Positions 28,665 through 38,589 of a stretch of DNA of 64,000 nt are shown here, piece after piece (the first letter of the stretch is position 1; every line of letters starts with the position of its first letter). The position numbers were made by a program, and so were the translations under genes. Source of the DNA: Methylobacter sp. (GTDB lineage Bacteria; Pseudomonadota; Gammaproteobacteria; Methylococcales; Methylomonadaceae); contig JAUYMY010000007.1 of NCBI GenBank assembly GCA_030699385.1, positions 30,597 to 94,596 on the forward strand. Reading direction: 5' to 3'. Under the pieces are notes generated by a model, which worked only from the letters and a program-made list of their open reading frames with translations, searched no databases and had not been told where the DNA came from.

Positions 28665-29253
28665 AGCGACTTTCTGAAAGAAATATATTCAAAATAATTG
28701 TTCAGGAGAGGCGCAGAAAACGCCAAGCGCCATCATTTTTACTGCTTTTTTTCGTGATTTTCGTCGGTTTTATTTATGGGTTCTTTCAGGTTTTGCGAAG
28801 CGATGGCTGCATGTTAGATGTTATTAGTAAAAATAACACAAAAATATTTTTCTTCTTAATATCAATATGTTAATAATATGTCATTATTTTAATGAAATGT
28901 AATTGATTGATTTTATTTAATTTTTAATTGGCTAGGGTTTATTATGGGCTAATGCTGATATTAATATGAATTTCAGCTGAATGTGCTATTATCCGATCAA
29001 GAATAAATTTATATCTAAAGATTTTCAAAAATTAAATTTTTAATGTTGTCGATCAAAAGGTATTTAAAATCAGTTCATATTGTATATATGGCATGAAATT
29101 TGTTTATTTTGAAAGTCTAATGATTATAGATGGTGTCGGTTTAGGTATTAAATTAATTTATTCTTTGTATCAACTTATTGGCATTCTTCGGTTATTATTT
29201 TTGACTGCTAGTAAAAAACTTCGTTTAACTTCTAAATTTTTAAGGAATTCTTC

Positions 29254-29823
29254 ATGGCTAAACAACGAGTAAGCTATTATAAAAATTTATCGGCAGACTA
29301 TTCTCGTCCTGATCTAGTTGCGCCCTCATTGCAGGCAGAACTTATTAGTTTGGCAGAGAAAATAGTCGCAATGAAAGAAGAGGTTTTACCTGCAATCGAT
29401 GCGACTTACACTCTCGAACAAATCGAAAAAGAAAATATCGAATGGTGGCCTACACATTGCGAAGCCTTAAGACAGGGACGAGGTGATATTTTAACGGGAG
29501 AATATCGAGATGATCTCGTTTATTTTTGCCAAGACGGGCCTTATAAGGGCGTGGAGCAACAAAAAGAACGTGAAAAACATTGGTGGGCCCTCATCGCGCA
29601 GCCCGGCGTTACGATGTGCTGGCCGATCGTCATGTTCTTCGGAGAGCATACCTACTTTGAGTGGAAATGCGTGGATGACGAAACCAATGAAACCCTCGCC
29701 AAAGGCAATGTCACCTGGGTTCGTCGCGGAAATCGTGGTGGCTGTTATCTAAAGACAGAGCAATTAACATTCTATCGTGATGTTTTTGCTGAACAAGGAT
29801 TGCTGGATTTAATTAAAACCTAA
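29254..29823 (+). CDS. NTF2/SnoaL-like fold hypothetical protein
   Basis: Layout of acidic/aromatic pocket residues (IEWWPTHCEALRQGRGDILTGEYRDDLVYFCQ..., FEWKCVDDETNE) suggests an NTF2-like fold; inference only. Confidence 0.45.
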   Translation: MAKQRVSYYKNLSADYSRPDLVAPSLQAELISLAEKIVAMKEEVLPAIDATYTLEQIEKENIEWWPTHCEALRQGRGDILTGEYRDDLVYFCQDGPYKGVEQQKEREKHWWALIAQPGVTMCWPIVMFFGEHTYFEWKCVDDETNETLAKGNVTWVRRGNRGGCYLKTEQLTFYRDVFAEQGLLDLIKT

Positions 29824-29953
29824 GATCAATCTTGCCATAAATTACGAAGCAAATTTAGTAGGTATCTTTTCCGCTTCGTAGTGAATGAAAGCCTTCCATT
29901 TTGGATGGTCTAGCTCATTGGATTTTTTATATAAAATTAAAGAGGAAATAAAA

Positions 29954-31132
29954 ATGCCCGTTATAAGTCTTAATATCATTGGTCAAAAAGATGGCTCAGT
30001 TTTTTATCCAACTCCAGAGCAAGTTAAAAACGTACAGAATACTATAATGAATAATGAGTTAGAAGTTCTCTCTTCTAATTTTCCAATTCAACTAGGCTTT
30101 GTTAATCATACTGATCCGAAAACAGGACTCAATCAATATGATATAGCAAAGCAGGCAGTACATGACTCCTTTCCTGGTTATATCGTAGTAGCCGCTAATC
30201 AACTCGCCTATCCAACCAGTGTTTATGATTTAACGCTAAATGATGGAATTTCAGTTTTAGCTGATATTCGCATTGTCGAGTTAGCTTTAGCCGAGCCCAT
30301 TCAAGATGCAATGACCACCGCATTAACGGCTGCGATTCAATCTTCATTAGGAGCGGATTACCCCGACCTTAACATTAATGTTGCCTCAACCTTGATTACC
30401 GGTAATGTGGATATTTCGCTGCCGGAATCAAAAAATGTCAATGATTTACCGATTGATGGCGTCATCAGCGCCATGGCACGCACTTCAGCAGATGGCACCG
30501 ACAATGTGAGTTTCCATGATTTTCTATGGAGCAAAATTTTAGCGGCTACCGATGCGCAAGGCTTAAATTTACATTTAATTAATCAATACGAAAATATTGA
30601 TGGACTCCGTGGCGGTGCTGGTAATGATGTTATAGAAGGGTCTAATGGCTATGATCCTTTATTATCAGGTGATGATGGTATTGATTTTATTATCGGCGGT
30701 GGTTACACCGATGTCGGAAATAATGTAATTTCGGGTGATAGTGGTAATGATTTATTAGTTGCTGGCGGCCACAAAACCAGCCAATTCAATCAGTTTCTTT
30801 CTACTTTCCCAAACGCTTTCAATGTTCAATCAGAAACACTAAATTCTATTATCAATAGTGTTACCGATAATGCACCCGGTAGATCCTATAACGTTTTTTC
30901 TTTCGATACTAATAGTGGCAATGATAAAGTTTATAACTTCCATGCCGCAACTGACCAAATCCGAATTTACTCCGGGCTAAATAATTCCAATATCACTAAC
31001 TTTGATAACCTTCTCGAACATATTAGTATTTCAGGAGATAATTTGACCATCGATTTTGGTGCTGATAATTCTGTGACTTTAGTAGGCGTTGACATTGCTA
31101 GCTTAGGTGCAAGCAACGTTGCCATTGTTTAG
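29954..31132 (+). CDS. RTX-like calcium-binding protein, probable type I secretion substrate
   Basis: RTX-type nonapeptides (GGAGNDVIEG, GDDGIDFIIGGG, GDSGNDLLVAGG), acidic C-terminal 'FDTNSGNDKVYNFHAATDQIRI' block; RBS agaggaaat before 29954. Confidence 0.75.
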   Translation: MPVISLNIIGQKDGSVFYPTPEQVKNVQNTIMNNELEVLSSNFPIQLGFVNHTDPKTGLNQYDIAKQAVHDSFPGYIVVAANQLAYPTSVYDLTLNDGISVLADIRIVELALAEPIQDAMTTALTAAIQSSLGADYPDLNINVASTLITGNVDISLPESKNVNDLPIDGVISAMARTSADGTDNVSFHDFLWSKILAATDAQGLNLHLINQYENIDGLRGGAGNDVIEGSNGYDPLLSGDDGIDFIIGGGYTDVGNNVISGDSGNDLLVAGGHKTSQFNQFLSTFPNAFNVQSETLNSIINSVTDNAPGRSYNVFSFDTNSGNDKVYNFHAATDQIRIYSGLNNSNITNFDNLLEHISISGDNLTIDFGADNSVTLVGVDIASLGASNVAIV

Positions 31133-31259
31133 TCGATATAAAGTATCTCTCTGGAAAATACTAAGTAGTAATTAAAAGTAATTTTCCTTTATAGAATGGC
31201 TCGATATTCAGTAAATCAAAAAATGTAACCGCTCAACCGTATGTTAAAAATGATTGAAT

Positions 31260-31294
31260 AGAACTCGGTAATTGCCGAGTTCTATTCCTTTTTT
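31260..31294 (+). terminator. Rho-independent terminator after the RTX gene
   Basis: agaactcggtaattgccgagttct followed by a T-rich tract. Confidence 0.75.
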
Positions 31295-31426
31295 GCTGAG
31301 TGGTTACAAATTTTTCTGAATAATATGATATGTCGCTGTACTATATTTTATAGTTTTAGGGCAGTCTTGTTACCTGTTTAAGATATGCCACGCTTACCCA
31401 TAACCAATGATTGTTAAGGAAATTTT

Positions 31427-32032
31427 ATGCCTGCAAAAAAAATTGCCGTATTGATTGAAGAACACTTTGATGAAACTGAATATCATCGGTTCAACGAATT
31501 TTTTCCACAACAGGGTTACGAAGTCGAATATATCTCAAATCTTTGGAATCAGCCCAGTCTTACTTTTAACGGCAATGATCACACGACCGAAGTGAAAGTA
31601 ATTGTTGATTTCGGAAGTGTTAAACCCACCGACTATGCGGGTGTGATTCTGATTGGGGGTTATGCAATGGATAGGCTACGTTATCAGGAAACAGTTCAAC
31701 CAAAGCAAGCCAATCAAGCACCGGCGGTGATTTTTTTACGAGAAGCCGTTAAAGCTATGGATGAAGGTCTGCTTAATATCGGTACTATTTGCCATAGTTT
31801 GTGGTTGTTTTGCGCCGATACTTCATTACTCAAAGGTCGTAAAGTGACATGCGCACATAATATTATCTGCGATGTTGAAAATGCAGGTGGCATTGTAATC
31901 TATGAGGAAGGGCAAACCGTTGATAGTTATATTGATGGTAATCTGATTACGGGAAAACATCCTGGAGTCGTAGACAGCTTTATGCAAATTTTTCTGGACG
32001 AATTAAATAAGAAAGCAGCATTACAAAAGTAA
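31427..32032 (+). CDS. DJ-1/PfpI family protein
   Basis: KKIAVLIEEHFDETEYHR, GVILIGGYAMDRLR, IGTICHSLWLFC nucleophile elbow. Confidence 0.85.
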   Translation: MPAKKIAVLIEEHFDETEYHRFNEFFPQQGYEVEYISNLWNQPSLTFNGNDHTTEVKVIVDFGSVKPTDYAGVILIGGYAMDRLRYQETVQPKQANQAPAVIFLREAVKAMDEGLLNIGTICHSLWLFCADTSLLKGRKVTCAHNIICDVENAGGIVIYEEGQTVDSYIDGNLITGKHPGVVDSFMQIFLDELNKKAALQK

Positions 32033-32118
32033 GTTATTGTGATAACGTCGATGAACTGATTATTTAGTTTTTTAACCGATGATTGTTTTACAAAAAAAAT
32101 AAATATAAGGAAAGCAAG

Positions 32119-33939
32119 ATGAATAAAGTAGATTTTGAATTTTCTGATCTCATTTCGGGATATGTATCAAGTTTTGATAAGGCTAACAATAAATTTTCGA
32201 TGAAAACTGCCGATGAACGTGAGTATACCGTTAATCTTGGCGCTAATCTGTATGCTCGTTTAGAGAGAAACCTGGAAGAGCCTTGGCTTGATTGTACAGG
32301 GCAAGTATCGGAGCTCCTTAAAGAAGGGCAAATGATTATGGCTTATTGCATTTTTTATCCTCAAGGAGATGGCTTTATAATTGAAGCTAAAGTACTTGAC
32401 TTTCCCGGAAGAAAGCTTGGCAAATATCGTTTTGAAGAATCAGACTGGTGGATTAAACAAGCTAAATCAATTTCAGATTTCTTTATCAATGCTCAATTTG
32501 GCGGCCCGGAAAATATTGATTATAAAAACTATCGCACTGAACTCCAATTAACAGGAAAACATAAAGGCGACTATACCCAAGAAACCGATACCATTTCACG
32601 ATTAATCTATGGGTTTGCGTCTACCTATTTACTTACCGGAGAGGATGTTTATCTGGAAGCGGCCGAAAAAGGTACCGATTATCTTCGTGAGCACATGCGT
32701 TTTTACGATGTGGATGAAAATATCATCTATTGGTATCACGGGCTTAATGTGACCGATGGTAAAGAGCATAAAGTATTTACCTCAAGTTTCGGTGACGACT
32801 ATGACGCAATTCCTGCCTATGAACAAATTTATGCGTTAGCAGGTTCGACACAAACTTACCGCATTACGGGTGACCCACGTATCTATAAAGATATTCAAAT
32901 GACCGTGGATCTATTTCAGCGGTTTTTCCTGGATAAGGAAAACGAAGGCTACTTCTCGCATATTGACCCTATTACATTGAGTCCTCATTCCGAAGGTCTC
33001 GGAAAAAATAAGGCTAAGAAAAGTTGGAATTCTGTGGGCGACCATGTACCTGCTTATCTGATTAACTTGTGCCTCGCTACCGATAATCAAGAGTATAAAA
33101 ATATGCTCAAATATTGTTCGGATGTTATTACTGACAAATTCCAAGATTATAATAATAGTCCGTTCATTCAAGAACGTTTCTTTGAAGATTGGACTGCCGA
33201 TAAAGACTGGAGTTGGCAACAAGATCGTGGCCTTGCAGCACACAATTACAAAATCACCTGGAATCTCATGCGCGTTAACGGCATGTTCCCCGACCAAAAA
33301 TATGTGGATTTTTCTAAAAAAATTGCCGAGGAAATGTTCAAAATTGGTGTCGATAAACAGCGTTTTGGTATCTATGACGTGCAAGAACGCACTAAGTTTG
33401 ATGGCGAAGATTTTCACCGCTTTGCATGGCATGACCGTAAAGCGTGGTGGCAACAAGAGCAAGGGATTCTTGCTTACCAGATTCTTTATGGAGTTCTCGG
33501 TGATGAGAAGGATCTTAAAGCAGGTCGAGAAATGGCGGCATTCTACAATGCCTTCTTCCTTGACTATGAAGACGGCGGTATCTATTTCAATACATTGGCG
33601 AATGGTCTACCTTATTTATTAGGTACCGAGCGCCAAAAAGGCAGTCATTCCATGAGTGGTTATCACTCAATCGAATTGTGCTATCTGGCTCAGGTTTATA
33701 CAAACCTATTGCATACCAAACAACCACTTTCTCTATTCTTCAAACCCGTGGTCGGGGCATTTCCTGATAATAAACTTCGGGTAAGTCCTGATATCTTCGC
33801 GCCCGGAACTATTAAGATTGAGTCTGTGTTGGTTGATGGTAAGCCATGGAATAGTTTCGATGCCGATAATTTAATCGTTAATTTGCCGAATGTTGATTAC
33901 CGTCCAAAAATCGAAGTCAAAATTGTCCCCGTACAATAG
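32119..33939 (+). CDS. AGE (N-acylglucosamine 2-epimerase)-like (alpha/alpha)6-barrel protein with extra N- and C-terminal domains
   Basis: Central helical barrel with YGFASTYLLTGEDVYLEAAEKGTDYLREH, WWQQEQGILAYQILYGV, SYHSIELCYL; start taken at the RBS-preceded Met at 32119. Confidence 0.7.
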   Translation: MNKVDFEFSDLISGYVSSFDKANNKFSMKTADEREYTVNLGANLYARLERNLEEPWLDCTGQVSELLKEGQMIMAYCIFYPQGDGFIIEAKVLDFPGRKLGKYRFEESDWWIKQAKSISDFFINAQFGGPENIDYKNYRTELQLTGKHKGDYTQETDTISRLIYGFASTYLLTGEDVYLEAAEKGTDYLREHMRFYDVDENIIYWYHGLNVTDGKEHKVFTSSFGDDYDAIPAYEQIYALAGSTQTYRITGDPRIYKDIQMTVDLFQRFFLDKENEGYFSHIDPITLSPHSEGLGKNKAKKSWNSVGDHVPAYLINLCLATDNQEYKNMLKYCSDVITDKFQDYNNSPFIQERFFEDWTADKDWSWQQDRGLAAHNYKITWNLMRVNGMFPDQKYVDFSKKIAEEMFKIGVDKQRFGIYDVQERTKFDGEDFHRFAWHDRKAWWQQEQGILAYQILYGVLGDEKDLKAGREMAAFYNAFFLDYEDGGIYFNTLANGLPYLLGTERQKGSHSMSGYHSIELCYLAQVYTNLLHTKQPLSLFFKPVVGAFPDNKLRVSPDIFAPGTIKIESVLVDGKPWNSFDADNLIVNLPNVDYRPKIEVKIVPVQ

Positions 33940-33948
33940 GAGAGCCTC

Positions 33949-34281
33949 ATGGATGTTAAAATAAAACAACAAGGTGAAATTAGTATCATAGCGCTTATCG
34001 GCAAACTCGATAGCGCGAGTTCTAATGAAGTTCAAGATACTATCCTAGAGAAAGTTACGCCGGGCACAAAATTTGTTTTTGATATGCAAGCCTGTGACTT
34101 TATATCCAGCGCAGGACTTAGGGTTCTGCTTATTATTGCTAAACGAATCAAAATTAATAACGCTTCTGCTGCTATGGCGGGACTGTCAGATGAAATCATG
34201 GAGGTTATGAAAATGACCGGTTTCGATGAAATGTTTGATAGTTACCCCACGGTTGATGAAGCTATAAAATCTTTGGCGTAA
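33949..34281 (+). CDS. STAS-domain anti-sigma-factor antagonist (RsbV-like) 1
   Basis: FVFDMQACDFISSAGLRVLLIIAKRIK with conserved phospho-acceptor Ser region. Confidence 0.9.
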   Translation: MDVKIKQQGEISIIALIGKLDSASSNEVQDTILEKVTPGTKFVFDMQACDFISSAGLRVLLIIAKRIKINNASAAMAGLSDEIMEVMKMTGFDEMFDSYPTVDEAIKSLA

Positions 34282-34291
34282 GGATATTATT

Positions 34292-36430
34292 ATGTTACGA
34301 ATCGATATGAATCCGACGCATACTTTTGATGGATATAAATTGCGTCATGGAACCCCATTACCCTTTGGGGCGACAATAGTGCCCGGTGGGGGTATAAACT
34401 TTTCAGTTTTTTCAAGGCATGCAACTTCTTGTGAGTTAGTGCTCTTTAAGAAACATGAACCAGAACCTTTTATTATTATTCCCTTTACGTCTAAAGAGGA
34501 CGACTATCATTTTGTAATTGGTAATGTATTTACGATGATTGTATTTGATCTTCATTATGAAGATATTGAATATGCTTATCGCATGGATGGTCCTTATCGC
34601 CTTGAGGAAGGTTTTCGCTTCGATAAAACCAAAAACCTGCTTGATCCTTATGCCAAACTTATTGGCGGACGTGATATTTGGAAACAACAACCCGATTGGA
34701 ATAATCAATATCAACACAGGTCTCGGATCATATTTGATGATTTTGATTGGAAAAATGATAAACCCCTTGAAATCCCCTTCGAAGACTTGGTGATCTATGA
34801 AATGCATGTGCGCAGTTTTACAGCACATGAATCATCGAAAGTTTCAGCGAGTAAACGGGGCACTTATGCTGCTATTCGTGAAAAGATTCCGTATCTTAAA
34901 GAACTGGGTATTAATTGTGTAGAGTTATTGCCGATTCATGAATTTGATGAGTTCGAAAACTCTAAACCCAATCCCACTAAACCTGATGAAATGCTCGTTA
35001 ACTATTGGGGTTACAGCACGGTTGGTTTTTTTGCGCCTAAAGCAGGTTACGCGGCAACGGGTAAATTTGGTATGCAAGCGGATGAGTTTAAAAAACTCAT
35101 TTCCGATCTACATGCTAATGGTATAGAAGTAATTCTTGATGTGGTATTCAACCATACTGCAGAAGGTAATGAGAAGGGCTCTTATATTTCTTTCCGGGGT
35201 ATTGACAATAGCACTTATTATCTTTTAACTCCGGATGGGTATTACTATAATTTTAGTGGTACCGGCAATACGATGAACTGTAATAACCCGATAGTTCGAA
35301 ATATGATTCTCGACTGTTTGCGTTATTGGGTTTCTGAATATCATATTGATGGTTTTCGATTTGACCTTGCAGCGATTCTTAGTCGTGATGATAAGGGCGC
35401 ACCCATGGCAAATCCGCCGCTTCTTGAATCGCTCGCCTACGATCCAATTTTGGGCAAGTGCAAGCTCATTGCTGAAGCTTGGGATGCAGGTGGTTTATAT
35501 CAAGTCGGTTCATTTCCTTCATGGGGACGTTGGGCCGAATGGAATGGTAAATTCCGTGATGATATTCGCAAGTTTCTGACCGGTGAATCAGGAATGATAG
35601 GCGCTATCGCCCAGCGTATTCAAGGGTCGCCAGACCTCTATCACTGGCGAAGCCCCACTGCTTCGGTCAACTTTATCACCTGTCATGACGGGTTTACCAT
35701 CATGGATATGTTTTCCTATAATCATAAACATAATGATGCGAATGGTGAAAACAATAATGACGGTGACAATAATAACCATAGCTGGAATTGCGGTTGGGAA
35801 GGTGAAAGTACCGATGAGGGCATAAACTTTCTTAGAAAGAAACAAATTAAGAATACGTTTGCCCTGTTATTGCTTTGCCGAGGTGTTCCAATGATTCTCT
35901 CCGGGGATGAAATGGGTAATACTCAGTTTGGGAATAATAATGCTTATTGTCAGGATAATGAGATTTCGTGGCTCAACTGGGACGATTTGGAAAAGAATCG
36001 TGAACTTTTCCACTTTGCCAAAAACATGATCAATTTTCGTCATGATCATCCAGTTCTAAGACATAATAGATTCTTCCAAAATCGAGATTACATGAATACC
36101 GGTTATGCCGATATCTCATGGCATGGCACCCAATCATGGAATGCCGACTGGGGCGATGGCAGCCGCACGCTTGCTTTTCTTTTGGATGGCAAGCACGCCA
36201 AAGAGGGCGTTGTTGAAGATAACTATATATTTGTAGCCATCAATATGCACTGGGAAGGTCACACTTTTGAGATTCCGCATCCTCCTGAGGGTGTCAAATG
36301 GCACCTCGCGGCTAATACAGATATGCCGGAAGGTAGTGACATCTTTGCTACGGGTGAAGAGCCCATGCTTGAGCAACAGTATCATTTTCTGGTTGGTGCT
36401 CGTTCAATTGTTATTTTAATTGGCAAATAA
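34292..36430 (+). CDS. Glycogen debranching enzyme, GlgX/isoamylase-like (GH13)
   Basis: YEMHVRSFT, DVVFNHTAEGN, DGFRFDLAAIL, LIAEAWDAGG, FITCHDGFTIMDMFSYNHKHN, PMILSGDEMGNTQFGNNNAYCQDNEISWLNWD. Confidence 0.93.
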   Translation: MLRIDMNPTHTFDGYKLRHGTPLPFGATIVPGGGINFSVFSRHATSCELVLFKKHEPEPFIIIPFTSKEDDYHFVIGNVFTMIVFDLHYEDIEYAYRMDGPYRLEEGFRFDKTKNLLDPYAKLIGGRDIWKQQPDWNNQYQHRSRIIFDDFDWKNDKPLEIPFEDLVIYEMHVRSFTAHESSKVSASKRGTYAAIREKIPYLKELGINCVELLPIHEFDEFENSKPNPTKPDEMLVNYWGYSTVGFFAPKAGYAATGKFGMQADEFKKLISDLHANGIEVILDVVFNHTAEGNEKGSYISFRGIDNSTYYLLTPDGYYYNFSGTGNTMNCNNPIVRNMILDCLRYWVSEYHIDGFRFDLAAILSRDDKGAPMANPPLLESLAYDPILGKCKLIAEAWDAGGLYQVGSFPSWGRWAEWNGKFRDDIRKFLTGESGMIGAIAQRIQGSPDLYHWRSPTASVNFITCHDGFTIMDMFSYNHKHNDANGENNNDGDNNNHSWNCGWEGESTDEGINFLRKKQIKNTFALLLLCRGVPMILSGDEMGNTQFGNNNAYCQDNEISWLNWDDLEKNRELFHFAKNMINFRHDHPVLRHNRFFQNRDYMNTGYADISWHGTQSWNADWGDGSRTLAFLLDGKHAKEGVVEDNYIFVAINMHWEGHTFEIPHPPEGVKWHLAANTDMPEGSDIFATGEEPMLEQQYHFLVGARSIVILIGK

Positions 36431-36470
36431 AACACAACCGCTTTGTAAACTAATATAAAAAGGAAAAAAA

Positions 36471-36794
36471 ATGGAAAGTACGTTTATTGTTAACATTAAT
36501 GAGGGTACGCTTGAGATTACCCTGGCGGGTAGACTTGATGCAGGAAATGCTCCATCACTTTCTGATCAGCTGCAAGAATATAAAGGTAAAGATATTAATA
36601 ACATGGTGATATACGCTAAAGATCTTGAGTATATGGCGAGTGCCGGTATTCGTGTTATTGTATTTGCCGTGCAAAAAATATTGAAACCTGGGTCTGATGC
36701 CTATTTTATCGGCGGCCAGTCCGATATTATTTCTGTACTTGAAATGACAGGGCTTGATGATGCTCTTATTATTCAAGAAACCTATCCAGGTTAA
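36471..36794 (+). CDS. STAS-domain anti-sigma-factor antagonist (RsbV-like) 2
   Basis: MVIYAKDLEYMASAGIRVIVFAVQKIL; STAS size and motif. Confidence 0.88.
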   Translation: MESTFIVNINEGTLEITLAGRLDAGNAPSLSDQLQEYKGKDINNMVIYAKDLEYMASAGIRVIVFAVQKILKPGSDAYFIGGQSDIISVLEMTGLDDALIIQETYPG

Positions 36795-36978
36795 TTTTTC
36801 TACTTGTTTGTTGAATATTTCTTTTTTTTAAATAGTATCTTGATACGTTAAATTTGTATCTATTTACAAATAGTGGGTGGTGTTTCAAATTGATGATCAT
36901 TAATCAATACGAAACACTACCTGTATTTAGAATCTATTGATACTGTATTGATGTGGCTACAAATGATACTGAGTAGTC

Positions 36979-38310
36979 ATGCGGAAGGTTATTTTAAAGC
37001 CAAGCATTGTGAATCTTGGAGAGCGTAGGAACGAATATCCAGATAACCTTTACATCATTACTTGTATGTCTTATTTTAATTTATTACTTAATCCTTGGGT
37101 AATTCTAGGTAGTGCTGCAAGCGGTGTACTGATGGCGATTTTTTACCCGTCATTAGTTGAAAACTTAGAGCTGTTCAGTACACTTTATCTTAAATTACTG
37201 CAAATGCTCGTTTTACCGGTGTTGATGACGGCAATAATATCGGGCTTAGGGCGTTTATTTATTTCTGGCGCTGCGCAAAATTACATCGCTAAAATTTTGG
37301 CTTTTATTGTTTTTAATCTGGTGCTCGCGAGTGCAGTCGGTGTACAGGTTGGTTTTATTGGTGGTGTAGGTAAAGATCTTGGTTATCAGGTTGAAACAGT
37401 TTTAGGAAAAACTATCACTAAAGCCGAGACCGATCCGAATTGGACTGCCCATGAAACACCGAAAGAGGCTATCGGGCTAGCAGGATTTGTTCGGGCAATG
37501 ATTCCGAATAATATTTTTTATTCGTTAACAAACGGTGAAAACTTAGCTGTTGTATTTTTCTCCATTGTTATCGGTATCTGCATGGGGTCATTACGTTCGG
37601 GTTCGGGATGTAAAGCCTTGGATGTTATCGATGTGTTTTATGAAACCTTTCTGGAAGCTATCAATTGGGCCATGTATTTACTACCGTTTGGGCTTTTTTG
37701 TATATTTGCAACTCAAATCAATAATGTAGGGATAGAAATATTTAAGGCGATGTCTAGTCTGGTGCTCTGTATTTATTTGGGGGCTTTTATTTTAATCGGC
37801 GTATTTTCTCTGATAGTTTGCTTAAAGTCCGGTAATAACTATATCAAATCTTTACTGAATTTTAGACAACCTTTTATTGTTGCATTTGGAACAGCGAGCG
37901 GCTTTGCGACTATTCCTTCGGCATTATCCGTATTGCAAAATAAATTTACGGTTAATCGTAATGTCAGTGATTTAATTTTACCCTTGGGCGTCACTATAAA
38001 CCCTCCAGGATCTGTACTTTACTTTGCTTTGACCGGCATTTTTATTACTCAGATTTACGATGTGACGCTGACTATAAATAATTTATTTGTGATAATTATC
38101 GGTGCAATTTTAGCAGGAATTTCTTCCTCAAGCGCCCCTGGAATTGTTGGCCTTAGCATGATTTCCATCATGCTTGAACCCTTAGGTGTACCTGTCGAAG
38201 TAGCCGTTATTCTATTGATTGCCATTGATCCAATCGTAGATCCTATCCTAACGGTTGTTAATGTTCATGCTAATTGCGCGATGGCGCTTATGGTTGATAA
38301 ATCCGAATGA
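36979..38310 (+). CDS. Dicarboxylate/amino acid:cation symporter (DAACS, GltP-like)
   Basis: LKLLQMLVLPVLMTAIISGLG, AFGTASGFATIPSAL, GISSSSAPGIVGLSMISIML; the actual start may be the later Met near 37066. Confidence 0.88.
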   Translation: MRKVILKPSIVNLGERRNEYPDNLYIITCMSYFNLLLNPWVILGSAASGVLMAIFYPSLVENLELFSTLYLKLLQMLVLPVLMTAIISGLGRLFISGAAQNYIAKILAFIVFNLVLASAVGVQVGFIGGVGKDLGYQVETVLGKTITKAETDPNWTAHETPKEAIGLAGFVRAMIPNNIFYSLTNGENLAVVFFSIVIGICMGSLRSGSGCKALDVIDVFYETFLEAINWAMYLLPFGLFCIFATQINNVGIEIFKAMSSLVLCIYLGAFILIGVFSLIVCLKSGNNYIKSLLNFRQPFIVAFGTASGFATIPSALSVLQNKFTVNRNVSDLILPLGVTINPPGSVLYFALTGIFITQIYDVTLTINNLFVIIIGAILAGISSSSAPGIVGLSMISIMLEPLGVPVEVAVILLIAIDPIVDPILTVVNVHANCAMALMVDKSE

Positions 38311-38589
38311 ATATTATCTATACTCTTTCTTATCTAATTTGACGATTAGACGAAACTAAATTATGCACAGTTAGTCGTGGTAAAAATTATTGCCAGATTT
38401 ATATTAGGCCGGATACATTAGTGATAGTACATGAAATAACTTAGGCTACTTAAAACGCTGACTCTTTTTATAGGGGGGCATTTTTGCGGCAATAAGAATG
38501 ACGTAGATTGTTAATGATGAGTGACGTATTTAAATTGAAAACGCTGTAAGTGCGGCATAACACTAGATATTAATAGGAAGAGTTGAGCA

